From Saxidomus purpurata (lineage: Eukaryota > Mollusca > Bivalvia > Venerida > Veneridae): DNA of 64,000 nucleotides. The notes below the pieces were generated by a model. The model saw only the letters and a list, made by a program, of their open reading frames with translations. It was not told where the DNA came from and ran no database searches. Location: the NCBI GenBank assembly GCA_022818135.1, contig JAFMSR010000001.1, forward strand, positions 1,571,421 to 1,635,420, in the 5' to 3' direction. A program made the position numbers and the translations under genes. Positions 1 to 12,100 of this stretch are shown one piece after another. The stretch's first letter is position 1. The number at the start of each line of letters is the position of its first letter.

Positions 1-174
1 CATTGTTTTCAGTTCTTCACATGTAATTAGTACTTCTCACTCCTTCGAAAATATAACATCACGTATTTGCTGTTTCTATGATTGATGTTCATAATTTATT
101 CTTACGTCTGTATGTATATATAGGTAGCACAATAACAGTTTTTCTTTAACTTATTGTTTGTATTTTCATACATT

Positions 175-645
175 CTTGAATCGGCAAAGAACGTTTATGC
201 AAAGAACAATATTGAAACTGGGATAAAACTAACTGGCAAAGCACTTGACCAAATAAAATCTTACAAGAGGAAATTCCAAACAAAAGCCTAAGAGAATTTG
301 AGACCGAAGTCTGTATACTAGAAGAAAATGGATGAATATATAAACGGATTAAAACAAAAGATTGATTTGCTGCAGATTAAGGCACTTAAAGAAAAGAGTA
401 AAGTATCTGGAGCAAGCAAAAAAAATCTGAGCAAATTAGCGACTAATTAGAAACATTTTCGAAAGAATTGCATGACCTATTACCTAGAATTACTTGAAGA
501 TAAATAAACTATACCAGGTTCGCTATCAGCAAGTATAAGGAGGCAAGATGTGAACAGTATTTAAATCGATATGAGGAAAAAGAGCAGCATGAGAAGCGCA
601 AACCTAAATCAAAGTTACGATCGGTACTGGGGAAAAAGTAATAAG
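175..645 (+). pseudogene. Decayed paralogue of the coiled-coil gene at 40.7 kb
   Basis: From 330 (ATG GAT GAA TAT) the translation closely follows the coiled-coil ORF that begins at 40681: both contain a GL-K-Q--IDLLQ--AL-E segment and the DNA aligns base by base for about 80 nt. The reading frame then hits in-frame stops (for example TAG at about 448) and shifts. A further coding-like stretch, 531-642, is rich in K, E and R and ends in a stop. Its composition recalls the second ORF at 41.68 kb. Upstream, 178-290 is another open, lysine-rich piece ending at TAA. I infer a duplicated gene copy that has lost function. It cannot make the full protein as read here. Confidence 0.6.
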
Positions 646-1240
646 TGAGATAAACAAACGGAGATGTTATTTATGAGCTTTGATACAACACAATTGTCTA
701 GTTATGTTGGTAGATTTCAGCAAGGGCTAATCAGCAAGGTACATTATTCATAATTGTTAATGTCACATAAAACTCACAGAAGGTAACAGCTTCATGTTAA
801 TTAGTTGGTCTTATCAGACTAGGTGATTTATTATGTAACAACAACAGAGTATTTGACAGGTGTAAAAACATACAGTTTGCCTTCTGCTTGTATTTTGTTA
901 GACACAGTCTTTGGTATATTTTATATGCAAGTGTTATACAGACAAGATAATATCATATCATGTAAGAAAGTTAATACTTTTGCTCAACCAAAATTGCCAT
1001 GCTATTATGTTATTTACACTTTGAAAGATAAAGTTAAAGCTTAGAAGAGGCTTTGAAAAACTGACGAATATGTCTTTCTTCCAGCAAATGATATATACAC
1101 ATTAGGTTTATCTGATATGACCTTTCAAGGTAAATCATAATTTTACGAAAGCACTGATTTATACACTTTGAATGAGTATATCACAAATTCGAACTACAAG
1201 TACATGCATGTGTGTGAGAGTTTTATAAGTCCCATCCATG
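646..1240. other. No recognisable gene
   Basis: AT-rich sequence. The open frame at 823-1044 has no family resemblance that I recognise and no splice-site support, so it is not called. Confidence 0.4.
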
Positions 1241-1720
1241 ATATGTGGGGTCATTATAAGTGTGCTCCATAATCTGTTCGTCTGTCTGTCTTTCCATCCG
1301 CACTTCGTGTCCAGGCTGTAACTTCTATATGCATGGACCGATTTTCAAATTATTTCACACAGTGTATACCCATAACAAAAGGGTGTGTCTTGCTCGACAC
1401 ATACTGCAGCTCAAAACTCAAGGCTCAAAACTGTAATGCAGGGTTACACACTAGTATTTCACGCCTGTGATCTACATAGACTGATTTTGAAAAAAAAACA
1501 TTATACTATTGTTGCCCTTACCAGAATGATGTGTCGTTTACTACACCCATGTGGCTACATTGAAAGCCAAGGTCACACTTAAGACCTCAAAACCTGTAAT
1601 GTAGGGTTAAATACCAGTACATTTTGTAGTCTGTATCTGGGCTTTAACTAATACATGCGACTGATTTTTGAATAACTTCTCACAGTTGTTGTCCATACCG
1701 CAGAAATATTGTCATGCAGA
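1240..1720. repeat. Dispersed repeat with 'cacttcgtgtc' motif, degenerate tandem units
   Basis: Units built around a GTCTG-rich stretch, then CACTTCGTGTCCAGGCTGTAAC, then a CCGATTTT-type segment recur about every 120-180 bp here. Related segments occur at about 21690-21800 (GCACTTCGTGTCTGG) and 25460-25620 (TACTTCGTGTCTGGGCTG). This is a family of at least three loci in the window, one of them inside an intron of the receptor gene. Its class is unknown. Confidence 0.5.
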
Positions 1721-2230
1721 AGTTATTTAACACAATAATTTATGTAATGGCTAGTGAAAATAGTCACGACAATACAATACCCAGTGAAAGTGATGAGAAA
1801 GTGGTAATAAACACACTCTTACCGGTCTTCAGGATACTATGGCCACTGTTGCCACAGGAATACAGACAATGGTGGAAGCAATGCCGGCATTGGTTCCGTC
1901 TACAACCCCAGCCACAAAATCTGGCGCATAAAGGTCATATGACCAAATCAGCACTAATCATGATGAAGACGATCATTTATCCTCAGATTATGACGATACT
2001 AATGACCTTGATGACCCTGCTGATAATATAATTTCAAGCTGATGAACATTCAGCGAGACATAACAAAGGAGTCATATGCAATCATTGAAAATGCAAACAG
2101 TCTGCTTATTCCATTTATTGACAAAGAGACTCAACTCCGCAAATACACAAGTGCACTGTTTCTGATTGAATGCCAATCCCAACTTTTAATTGCAACTGAG
2201 ACAGTTGCCACGCCCCATTCTTAAATGATA
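1714..2230 (+). pseudogene. Degenerate coding-like region of unknown family
   Basis: Two adjacent open frames (1714-2031 and 2042-2224), plus an acidic D/S-rich stretch in another frame around 1960-2030, look like a broken ORF rather than intron sequence. The ATG at about 1747 has a reasonable context. I do not recognise the family. An acidic N-terminal gag-like or transposon-encoded protein is possible but unproven. Confidence 0.25.
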
Positions 2231-2797
2231 TGCTATCAGCAGTGACGCAAATATCCCTGTCACTTATCAATTATTTGACGATGACTTAAGCAGGCTTCAG
2301 ATCTTTCAGGTACTTCTAAAATGAAGTCTTTAATGCACATGGGGTGGAAGTTTTGTGGGCAACATGTCCTTCTATGTGATAAACAACACAAACACATTCT
2401 TATTTGAATATATCACATGTATTACAGCATAATTATCAGTCAACAATACAACCATAATTATGGCTAAAACGTTTCAACAAAATAAGTTACATTGCTGAAA
2501 TAAGATTTAAAGCTGTATATTGAGTAACAAGCATCAATGGATCAATGGAAAATTATTTTCTGTGCATCATTTGCATATTCAGATATAACGTCATTGCAAA
2601 TTTCATTAAAATATAATGAACCAGACGGTCAAATTTATACTCCATGTGCATAAACACAAAGGGCAATAACTTTGCTTGCAAATTTTGATGTGTATCCACA
2701 TTTGCCTATCTCTACATGCAAGCATACAAAGTGTTATTTACATCTTTTGAACATTGTCTAGATATGGCTCCAGACAGACAATTTTACTCTATACAAA
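2231..2797. other. No recognisable feature
   Basis: AT-rich intergenic sequence. I see no ORF, repeat unit or RNA signal that I can support. Confidence 0.4.
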
Positions 2798-3475
2798 CAA
2801 AATAGCCAAGATGGCTCTTGATCGCTCACCTGAATCAACTGAGACTATCATCCATTAACCTGGTGACCTGGTCTTTTATCCCATGTGATCTAGTTTCAAA
2901 CTCAACCTAGAGTTTATGAAGGTAAACATTCTGACGTATTTCCAGGATGATTGTGTAGAAAATGTGACTTCCTGAATATTCACAAAATTGTGTCTTTGGT
3001 TTTACGTAGTGACTTAGATCCTAGGCTTCACATCTAGAGTTAATAAAGACATATATGTTGATCACAATGATTGGGTGAAAATATGTGACTTCTTAATTTG
3101 AACTAGTAACCTAGTTTTTGACCCCACGTAATCCACTTTCAAACTTGGTATATTTTTTAATAAGACAAACATTCTGACTAACGTTCATGATCATTGGGTA
3201 GAAAATGAGACTTTCAGGAAGTTACCAAGGTTGTTCTATGATTTGACCTGGTAACCTAGTGTTTGTACCCATGTGACCGAGTTTTGAACTGGCTTAATGT
3301 TTACCATGACAAACATTGGGACCATCCTTAATAATGATTAAGTGGAAATTATGGCTTACAGACTGTTAACAAGGCAAATGTAAACAGACAGACGGACGGA
3401 CGGACGGACGGACGGACGGACAGACAGACAGACAGACAGTGGACACTGTGCAATCATAATAGCTCACCATTAATA
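2798..3475 (+). repeat. Pearl-like non-autonomous element with tandem core and ACGG microsatellite
   Basis: The element opens with AAGATGGCTCTTGATCGCTCACCTGA-type sequence, the same start as the repeats at 26.6, 52.1 and 63.3 kb. Degenerate core units containing GACCTGGTAACCTAG, CCCATGTGA and GAAAATGTGACTT follow. It ends with a (GACG)n/(GACA)n microsatellite at about 3389-3440 and a terminal TAGCTCACC. A left flank, tandem core and tetranucleotide tail are what I recall for bivalve pearl elements. The assignment rests on layout, not on an alignment. Confidence 0.55.
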
Positions 3476-4205
3476 GTCATCTATTGGTCAAGGTTTACCT
3501 CCCTACTAAGTTTGAGGATCTAATTCCAATGGCTCTCCAGTTATTCAACATAAATATGTGACCTTTACCTGTGACCCAGTGACCTAAATATTAGCAGTGG
3601 TCAGCTCCGGTCAAGACCAACCTTCCAATCAGTTTGAGGATCCCAGGGCAAACGATTTTCCAATGATTGAACATTTAATGCTTGACCTTGAACCTAATGA
3701 CCTAAATATCAGTAAAGGTCACCTACTGGTCCATGATGTTAGAGGATCATAGATTCAGTGATTCTCAAGCTATTTGTTATAAATGGTAACCTCAAGGGTG
3801 TGGCAAAATTTTACAAGTTGGGTTTTTGGACAATCTTAAGAGTCAGACTACTACATAAACTTGCGGTTTAAAACACAAGAGCCTCGTTTTTTGGAACGTA
3901 TCCCGACACTCTTTTGGTATTTAATTATCCACAACATGTGAACGTGGTTTTCTATCATTTGACCTAGTGACCTAGATTCTGATCCTAACCAATTTTCAAA
4001 CTTTACTTAAATGTTATTTAGACAAACATTCTGATCAAGTTTCATAAAGATTGAGCTTAACTTGTGAAATGTACGAATGCTTACACGGTAGTTTTGACCT
4101 AGATGATCCCCTATCAAACCCAAATGTGAATACTGTCACCAAGTTTCATTAAGACTGAGTTATAAGTGTGGTTTCTAGAGTGTTTACAAGCAGACAGACA
4201 AATGC
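3476..4205. repeat. Further degenerate 'TGACCTA' repeat units
   Basis: Units of roughly 120 bp carry GTGACCTAAATAT, GGTCA and AGTTTGAGGATC at about 3500, 3590 and 3700, and more TGACCTAGTGACCTAG occurs at about 3960. The block ends near 4200 with CAGACAGACAAATGC. It looks like a second, older copy of the same kind of tandem-core repeat as its left neighbour. Confidence 0.45.
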
Positions 4206-5394
4206 ACTACCCAGAGGTAGTCTCACGTATATCGGTGCTATAAACCGGGCATGAAATAGAACCAAAGGGTCTATTCGTAAAAGAGGTAGGGTCTGGTACC
4301 TGGATTCCCCTGTATCTGCATCTGTCTCTTTTCAACCTTAGCCTGTCAGGAGTCTTGGCATGTTCACACAGGGAGATATCATTCTTTACAAACAACAATT
4401 CTCAAAAATGGTCTTAAATGAGTAACTAATACGTTTTTCCTGCAGGTTTCGATATCGGAACAAGTTGTATATTCTCACGTGTTGAAGGAAAAATTGAACA
4501 GGCCGATATACCTGACAAATGGTCTTACACCTCTTGGAGTGTAAACAATGATTAAACTTATATCTTTCAAAGAAACTCAAGATGTGTAGGAAAGTTCTTA
4601 ATTTTGTCTAATTCGAATTCTGCTGCTTTTTCTAAATATCCGTCAGTTTAAATTTATGTGTTTGTATTAACCGTTATTTCGATTTTACATATTTTCATTC
4701 TAGAGAACAGTAAACTAGAAAAAAGGCTGATTATTAATAAATTACTTTTTCTGTGGCCTTTTTTGTGTTAAATACAGCATACGTTTGAAAGTTGCGGTTT
4801 TATGAACAGGAAAATAGGCCTGCGTTTTAAAAACTTTAACACCAAACAACAAAATTCCCTGGTTTCAGCCACATATTGTTTATACACTTATCCTCCATCC
4901 TTAAATACTTAAAACCTAAACAAAAACTGAGAGAACAATGCGTGGTTTCTTAGAGAAAGCACAAATTAATGTCCCTTTTCGTTGAAAAAGCACATGTATA
5001 AGCTGTTTCACTCCGTATGTTTCGTAAATATCCACACTTTTCCGTGATATGTATTTGATTATTTTCCGTAATCAGCGTAAGTTAATATTAAGTAGTACGT
5101 CCCGAATGGGGACAATCTCAACCTTGAAAAATATTTTCGAAATCTGCAGCATCTGTTGAAATCTGAAATGTCAAAAATTTGAAGACATTTAAACATTTAA
5201 TTAAAAGGAGATATCGTTCTTGTTGCCCACCCCTACTAGAAACACAAGAATTATTCAAAATTACCCTAAAATGTTTGCAAGTATTTATGAACAATTGTCT
5301 TTTATTCTAAGGTTCCAGGTTATATTACAGGCAATGTAGAATTACAAAAACAAATTGTTAAAATCTACGAGTTCAACACGGGTAATATAATTAA
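4206..5394. other. No recognisable gene
   Basis: AT-rich sequence. Short minus-strand frames at 4207-4398 and 4386-4580 show no family resemblance and lack splice support. Confidence 0.4.
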
Positions 5395-6590
5395 ATGACA
5401 AAATATACCATATCTTCATTTTAAATAGGCTTCTAAGTGGCTTGGCTGCTAGGCCGCTGTGATGTTGATGAACAAAATATGTCTGTTCTTTAATAATGAT
5501 ACCGTTTTTAAATTGTTTCTGCCTTGACAAAATTGTGACATTTCAATGATTACATATACCATACCTTCATTTTGAATAAGTGAATAAGTCGTTTGGCCGC
5601 ATGGCCGCTATACCGCTAGGCTTCTGTGATGTTGATGAAGAAAATTTATTTGTCTGTTTTTTTATATTGAAACCGTATTTTAAATGATTTTGCTTCACAA
5701 AAAAAGCGATATTTAAATTATGAAATATACTAAAACTTCTTTTTAGATAAAGCTGCTTAGTCGCTCGGCCATCAGGCCGCCGAGCCACTAGGCCGCTTGG
5801 ACGCTTTGGTGTTGATGAAGCAAATCTATTTGTTTTTTCATAACCAAACCTTATTTCAATTGTGTCTGCCTTGCGAAAATAATGATATTTCAATGATTAA
5901 ATACACCATATCTTCATTTTGAATAAGTCGCTTAGCGATAATAGTGATATTTCAATGATTAAATAGAGGATAATTGTTGGGTTCGGTGTAATAACACGTT
6001 TTAATTTCACTGAGTGGGCACCAAAAGTGATATTTTCACGAGTGGCACTGTCACGAGTCGAAATATCTACTTTTGGTGTTCACGAGTAAAATTAACGTGA
6101 TATTACATCGATACTACCAATTTTCTGCTTATTCTATGTTTAAAACTCTACTTTTGTTGAGTTTGTTTCAGTGAATCGTCGTTTGATTTTCGGCATTTGT
6201 TATGCTCGGTATACTTTTTGACGTCAATCCGGGCTGAAGATTTAAATATTTTCACTTGTTTGAATCAGAGAAATATCAATTTAATTTCACTGATATATTT
6301 CAGTATTTCACTGAAAAGCATAAAGTTCTTTTATATTGAACCCGTATTTAAACGTTTTTGGTTCACAAAATAAGCGATATTTAAATTTAAAAAAAATTTA
6401 CCACATCTCGATTTTAAATAATCTTCCAAGTGGATTGGTCGCTAGGCCGCTGGGTCTTTAGGACGCTGGGCCGTCAGGCCGCTGTGATGTTGATAAAGAA
6501 AATATTTTTGTTCTTATTATATTTAAACCGTATTTTAAATGTTTTTGCTTCCCTAAATAAGAAATACCATATCTTCATTTTACCGCTTAA
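5395..6590. repeat. ~170 bp minisatellite, about five units, interrupted
   Basis: A unit containing CATATCTTCATTTTAAATA, then GGCCGCT, then GTGATGTTGATGAA and TTTAAATTGTTTCTGCCTT recurs at about 5405, 5563, 5735 and 5905, and again at 6405-6550. The spacing is about 160-175 bp. The array is interrupted at about 5965-6340 by sequence that includes an inverted repeat. The open frames across it are only translations of the repeat. Confidence 0.7.
5969..6130. repeat. Inverted repeat (hairpin/MITE-like), arms ~75 bp
   Basis: The left arm contains GGTGTAATAACACG, GGGCACCAAAAGTGATAT and TTCACGAGTGG. The right arm carries the reverse complement with mismatches (GTCACGAGTCGAAATATC, CTTTTGGTGTTCACGAG, ATTAACGTGATATTACA). 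The centre is only a few bases near 6048. It sits between minisatellite units, which suggests insertion into that array. Confidence 0.65.
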
Positions 6591-7000
6591 TTTAAAGCTG
6601 CACGTGAGAGCAGTCTCTGAATATATATTGTACATGTACAAGATGAAACTAAATGAAAAAAGAAACAAATGAATATAGATCTGCATGTATATATTATTAC
6701 AGGAAAAACACTTCATGAACCTCTTATGAACAGTTAGATGTTAAACAATGAATAGGGATAAGAAAGTTCAAAACCATCTACATTTGTAAGTGGAAAATAT
6801 AATTTCAATGGCTTTTTCATGACTTCCTCGAAAGTCCCACTTGCGTCAATGATGAGTGTTTGCCGGGTTTATTTATGTATTGTTTCATAATGCCATTTTT
6901 ATTTCAGGATTGTTTCTTTTTTCTTTTCTGTTTTGAAGGCTACATGGAAAATAAGTTAATGTTTTGCATGTCTTATTGTGTTAACCTTCAGTAAATAAAG

Positions 7001-7001
7001 A

Positions 7002-7043
<42 letters not shown>
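7001..7043. repeat. (ATT)n microsatellite
   Basis: About 14 uninterrupted trinucleotide repeats. On the minus strand they read as poly-Asn in a spurious frame. Confidence 0.95.
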
Positions 7044-7474
7044 GATTGAATTTCTTATATGGTTTCCATACAGTGTATGCAGAAAAGAGCTCGATTGTAG
7101 CTCCACTTAGGTTGTATATAGGAGGGAGTTTTGTTAATATAATCCAAAGTAGAGAAATTCGCTTACGCCAATTCATTTGACAGACGTAATGCTCATAGTT
7201 ACAAATGCGTTGATGTGATAATGTTTGACTTTTCTAGATACAAAAAAGTATATCAGCGTATACGGCATATGGATCATAAAAACTGAAAGATTAAAATGTT
7301 ACACTGCTTTTATCATCATCATCATCTCCAGTGATTGCATCACTCCGCAAGGAGTATACTCGCAATTGGCTAAAACTGTATATACATACGCAGCAGGCAG
7401 GACTGACTGTTTTCAAAAATGAAAAGTTTTACTATTTAAAATTTCTATTAAAAGGGTAAAAAACAACTCCGTGA

Positions 7475-7690
7475 CTAGTATTTTATATGTTGGCTGGCCA
7501 GAGCTGATTGCAAAGCATCCAGGCTGGTCTGGTTAACAACGTCTTGCGGCAACTTGTTCCAAAGCACGATAGTTGCTGGAAAAAAACTATTTTGGAAGAT
7601 GAAGGTGTTTGCTGCGTTGTCGATGGTGCGCTGGAATTCACCTAAGCCTTGCCCGTTTCTGGCGTATACCGGCATAAATGCCAAATCCTA
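7475..7690 (-). pseudogene. Non-LTR retrotransposon RT, C-terminal fragment
   Basis: The minus-strand translation contains NSFFPATIVLWNKLPQDVV followed by SLDALQSAL. This is the pattern (S-FFPRTI--WN-LP--VV-A-SLD-F) found at the very C-terminus of many LINE reverse-transcriptase ORFs. It spans about 70 residues and stops near 7475. The rest of the RT is absent, so it is a truncated relic. Confidence 0.75.
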
Positions 7691-8712
7691 TAAATGCAGT
7701 TTCTTTTTTTTTCTTTATTAAATCGCTTAAGCACAGCTATATATTTCATCATGATCTCCAATCTTTCACGTCTTCGAAAACTACCCTTATTTTGAAGACC
7801 TATCCTTATACAAACATAAAAAGACTGACCATTAAACGAACAGACAAACCTGCATGAAAATGGCTTTAAAAGACAGAAAAAATGGCGTTGTATATTAATA
7901 TAGGCTACATTTGAGTAGACCTTGGAAGAACAGTGGCGAATGGTAGTATTAATACCTTTACGAACTAGATTTTCATTGTTTTTTCTTTTTTAGTAATTAG
8001 AATGAATAACATGAAAAATTATGCCATTTTACAAGATTTGAAAACTGTATCTTAAGTTTCCTGAATTTTATCAAGCTGTACAATTACTTGAAAATATAAA
8101 AATGGCCGTGCTCATTAAAAAAAAGTTCCATATCTCAAAAAGTAGACGTTTAAACATTTTCATTTTTTTTAAATTGCAGTTCATAATATTTAACTGTTTA
8201 TAAAAGTTTTATAATCAATAGTGATGCCCCTACTTCGATTCTTTTACTACAGTCATGTAAATTTACATGTGTGATATGTCTCGTGGCAAAATCAGGTAAA
8301 TTGTATACCCTAATTTTACCGCATACTTTTGTTACTCATGTCAACTTTGCAGAATTATGATACATGTATTGTAATTCTACGTTGCTAGTAATACTCGTTG
8401 GAACCTAGAAAAAAATGTAAATACATTTCTATTTTAACTTTAAGGGTACTTTTAAATATGACCAGTATTTTTAAGTGGGTGTAGGGCAACAAATTTTTTT
8501 TTTTTATTAAACTGTGAAATGTCTTTACATTTTGCACGCTAGTCATTTAACAGTTGTAGATGATAAAAATATTAAGTTTTATTTGTTTTGGAATAGTGTA
8601 CATTAGACCCCCACCCCCCAATACCTTAAGGTTTTGATTTACATATCTGTTCTTTAAGTTTGTATACATACATGATCATGCCACAGAGGTCCCGAATGTA
8701 GAAGCGGATCTA
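7691..8712. other. No recognisable gene
   Basis: AT-rich upstream DNA of the receptor gene. I see no coding or repeat structure that I can support beyond short A/T runs. Confidence 0.4.
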
Positions 8713-8815
8713 TGATCATCACCATCTTCATCATCATTATCATCAAATATTTTTTTATTATCATAATTATCATTTTTGCCATCACCATCATTATCGTTAT
8801 GATTATATTAACAAT
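8713..8815. repeat. Degenerate (ATC)n microsatellite
   Basis: Runs of CATCATCACCATCTTCATCA type, interrupted by A/T-rich stretches. It lies about 200 bp upstream of the receptor promoter. Confidence 0.7.
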
Positions 8816-8989
8816 AGCTCTAAAAGATCACGCACTCCAGTAAGAATGGATTTAAATCTATGAATTATGACTAAAAGGACATTAAAGATCAATTCACTTT
8901 TTAAACTACTGTAATATTGTTCCTAATTAAACAACTCTAAGATCAAATTGTATTGTATACAATAGCACATCAAGTGGTATTGTCACAAA

Positions 8990-9060
8990 GGGGGCGTGTT
9001 TATATAAGTATAAGGGTTTAATCCTTAACTACACAATTTGTCAAACGATAATGAACTAAA
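8990..9060 (+). promoter_or_regulatory. Core promoter of the SRCR/Ig receptor gene
   Basis: A TATA box (TATATAAG) lies at about 9001-9008, directly after a GC-rich GGGGGCGTG at 8990-8998. The receptor's ATG is at 9092, leaving a short 5' leader of perhaps 60 nt. A three-codon upstream ORF (ATG AAC TAA) at 9051-9059 lies in that leader. In the receptor frame, stops precede the ATG and no earlier ATG follows them. The transcription start itself is inferred. Confidence 0.6.
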
Positions 9061-9091
9061 ACTTAAAACTTGCTACATCTTTTTTCAAAAC

Positions 9092-9140
9092 ATGTACGGA
9101 TATACTGTGATCTTCTCGAATACGTTTCTGCTCTGTACAG
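9092..9140 (+). CDS. Receptor exon 1: signal peptide
   Basis: ATG at 9092 opens a short hydrophobic leader ([17 protein letters not shown]) that runs into SRCR1 through a phase-1 donor (ACAG|gtattc). At 16-17 residues the leader is on the short side, but the context (AAAC before ATG) and the lack of another in-frame ATG support this start. Confidence 0.75.
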
Positions 9141-12100
9141 GTATTCATTTATTCAATAACTTTGATAAACAAACAATAACTTAAACAAATAAGAACATTG
9201 AAGATTTAACCCATTTGACAACACAGAGTATTTTAATAAAATTTGCGTCTTTGTTATGAAATAATTGTCAATACGTTTGCAATAGATTGTACAAGTTCTA
9301 CAATCTGAGACCTTTGTGCATACAGACTGACATTTTAGTTAACTGTTATTTTGCACCAACATTACAATTTATATTTTGTTTTGATCTAGGAGTTAGTGTT
9401 TACCTAGCCGGTAATCGTGGAAAGAACTATGGAAGAGTAGAAGTCTCTTATGATAACGTCAGAGGAACAATATGTGACGACAACTGGGAAAATGATAATG
9501 CAAGAGTAGTCTGCAGACAACTTGGCCTTCCAACGTAAGTGTGGAAACCTAATATATCCTTACCACATCTCTAGTCTGCTTAGAGCATTTCTAATGTAGT
9601 CACACTCATTTTATACAGATAAATATGTCAACAATGATATTACAGTCACGCGTTTTTTTGACGGAGTGGATTCAGTGATTTTTTATTATTATTTTATACA
9701 GGTCCTATGCTACAGCCTTAGGTAACGCTGTACTTGGTAATGGGGATGGACCGATCTGGATGGATGACGTCAACTGTAATGGTACAGAAAGTAATATCGA
9801 GCATTGCACCTTTCCAGGATTTAAGAAAGAGAACTGTGGCCATAATGAAGATGCGGCAGTTTTATGCCAAGGTACTCCCCTCTTCCCATTTTTCATGTTT
9901 AGTTCAAGGCCATGTGAATAAAAAGATAAAATAAAAGCAAAAAACTGATCAGGTATGTAGGTTTGCAACGTTATAAATTCATATTATATATTTCATTTTT
10001 CCGAATAAATTAGTGATAGAATGAGTACTGTTTGAGAGAATAATTACGTTATTCCGAGGAGGAGAAGTCAACAGTAATTTATCTATTTTGTATCATGGTA
10101 CATTTATTCTGTGGTACTATTGTAACTGTTCTCTATTAAAGATAGATCATGTGTTTTAATACAAATAGATCACAGTTAAGATCCGTCCCAACACAGTGCA
10201 AATAATCAGAAATACAGTACAGTGTTTTCCTATTGATGTATGCAGAAGCCATAATACAATATTATTTATTACACATGTAGCCATTTTCAAATTTTGACTG
10301 CTCCAGTTGCATTTCATAAGGAATTTGCTAACATTTTCATACGTGTTTATAATTATTATGTTTTCATTTACGTTACTGCATAACGTATTTTTAATGATCT
10401 GTGCTTCGTAAAATGTATATGAAACTCTTGATAAATATTTCACTGCCATGCATTGTATATCATGATAAGAAGGGAACGATAGTGGTAATGAAAACATTAC
10501 GTCGAATCAGTATAGTTTTAATCCGGGAAGCTTGGTGGTTATAAAGAAAATAAATCTGTAAAACAAACTTTCAATTCACCCAAACTATTTCTTATTCGAT
10601 ATATGTGAAATTATTCGTATTAACATTGCAAAGGCCGGTATTTAGTGCATGTCACCGTGAAAAGATGATTGTGATCTTTCTTTTGTGATTTTAAGTTTAA
10701 AAAGCCGAGCACTATATGACAGAGGAATTTGGCCATTTCTTTATCCGCAAGCGCAAACGTAAGCACAGAAGGTAGATACATGACATAATAAGGAATCGTC
10801 TGACTTATAGGACTAACTTCATCACTTTTGCGATTGACTTACTATATTGCGCGCTCCAAATATTTCCAGCTATGTTGGTGTCTTTGGACCATTTCAATCA
10901 TTTTTCAGGAATAGTAGCCTAAAGTAATGTAAACATTCTAGTTCTTTTAATATAATTATTACAATTTTATCGGATTTTTTTATATATAAAGTTCCAAAGT
11001 ACCTTTAAAGAAAACCAAACATGTCTCGCTAAAAGTCATGAAAATTAATAATCAAATAACTGATAATTTTGTAATATGAATTAAGAAATTAGTTTACTAT
11101 ACTGACGTTTGCATTTTACAAAACAATGTCATCAATCAGAATGCTTAAGCGATAGCACCAGCAAATGAATCGATTTCGAAAGTGCAATGTATACACAGTA
11201 TATCAGATATAACAGATTTCCTTATAAATAAATTCAAGCATGCAAGTTATTTTTTTTGGTGGTTCAAAATTAAGAGAACACACCGCGCATGTATCGTAGT
11301 GGTGTACAGAGTTTTACTAAAATTATTCGTTCTTTGGTTAGAGTTTTAAACATGAAACGTGAAACATTAAGACGTCGTTGTACAATTAATGTGTGGATAG
11401 TAATTAATTACAGAAGGTCTATTTGATGAGTATGTGTGCTAAAATGAGGCATTTTTCCATAATGTATTATGTTGTTCTTTAAAATCATTCATCATTTACG
11501 TTCATTGAAGACATTATTTATGTTTCGAGAATACCAACTGCTAGATATAGAGAGTGTCCCTTTAAGGAGTTGTAGTATAAAATACAACCAACAGAAGTGG
11601 AGCTCAGGTTACCATTTGTATTTTACGGCATGCGTACATTCCAAATTGAAAACCGAGCTCAATGCACTACCGTTGGTTTTAAACACGGTGAGAGGCAATC
11701 CTTGCAGTTAATTATGCATCGCTGTAGACCATCGGGCAGATCGCGTCTATGGTTATGATAACCTTTTGCACTGGTGATATATAGCGCTAGCAGCTTGTTG
11801 CAACGGTTGCTTAGCACAGGTCTTCGACGTAACGTAAGCGTTTAACAACAAGTATGTTATATCAACAATATATAACACGTATAATTCATGTATAAACCAC
11901 TCTTTTTAGCATGTTTAAAACAAAGGCTCAGAGACATCTTTATACAAAATTGGAAAACATCGATAAATGATACTTCATGAGCGTCCACTTACAAGCTTTT
12001 TTTCTGATTTCAGTTTCAAATTGTATCTGGATAATATAAAAGTTATATATTAATGCAGAGGTGCATTAACAAGACTCAGATTATTTGCACATAGATTACT

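Noticed and set aside
3389..3440. GACG/GACA repeat as a stand-alone microsatellite
   Set aside because: It sits at the right end of the tandem-core element, as expected for pearl-like repeats, so it is annotated as part of that element.
5567..5893. 108-codon minus-strand ORF
   Set aside because: It lies wholly inside the ~170 bp minisatellite and repeats a similar peptide with the same period.
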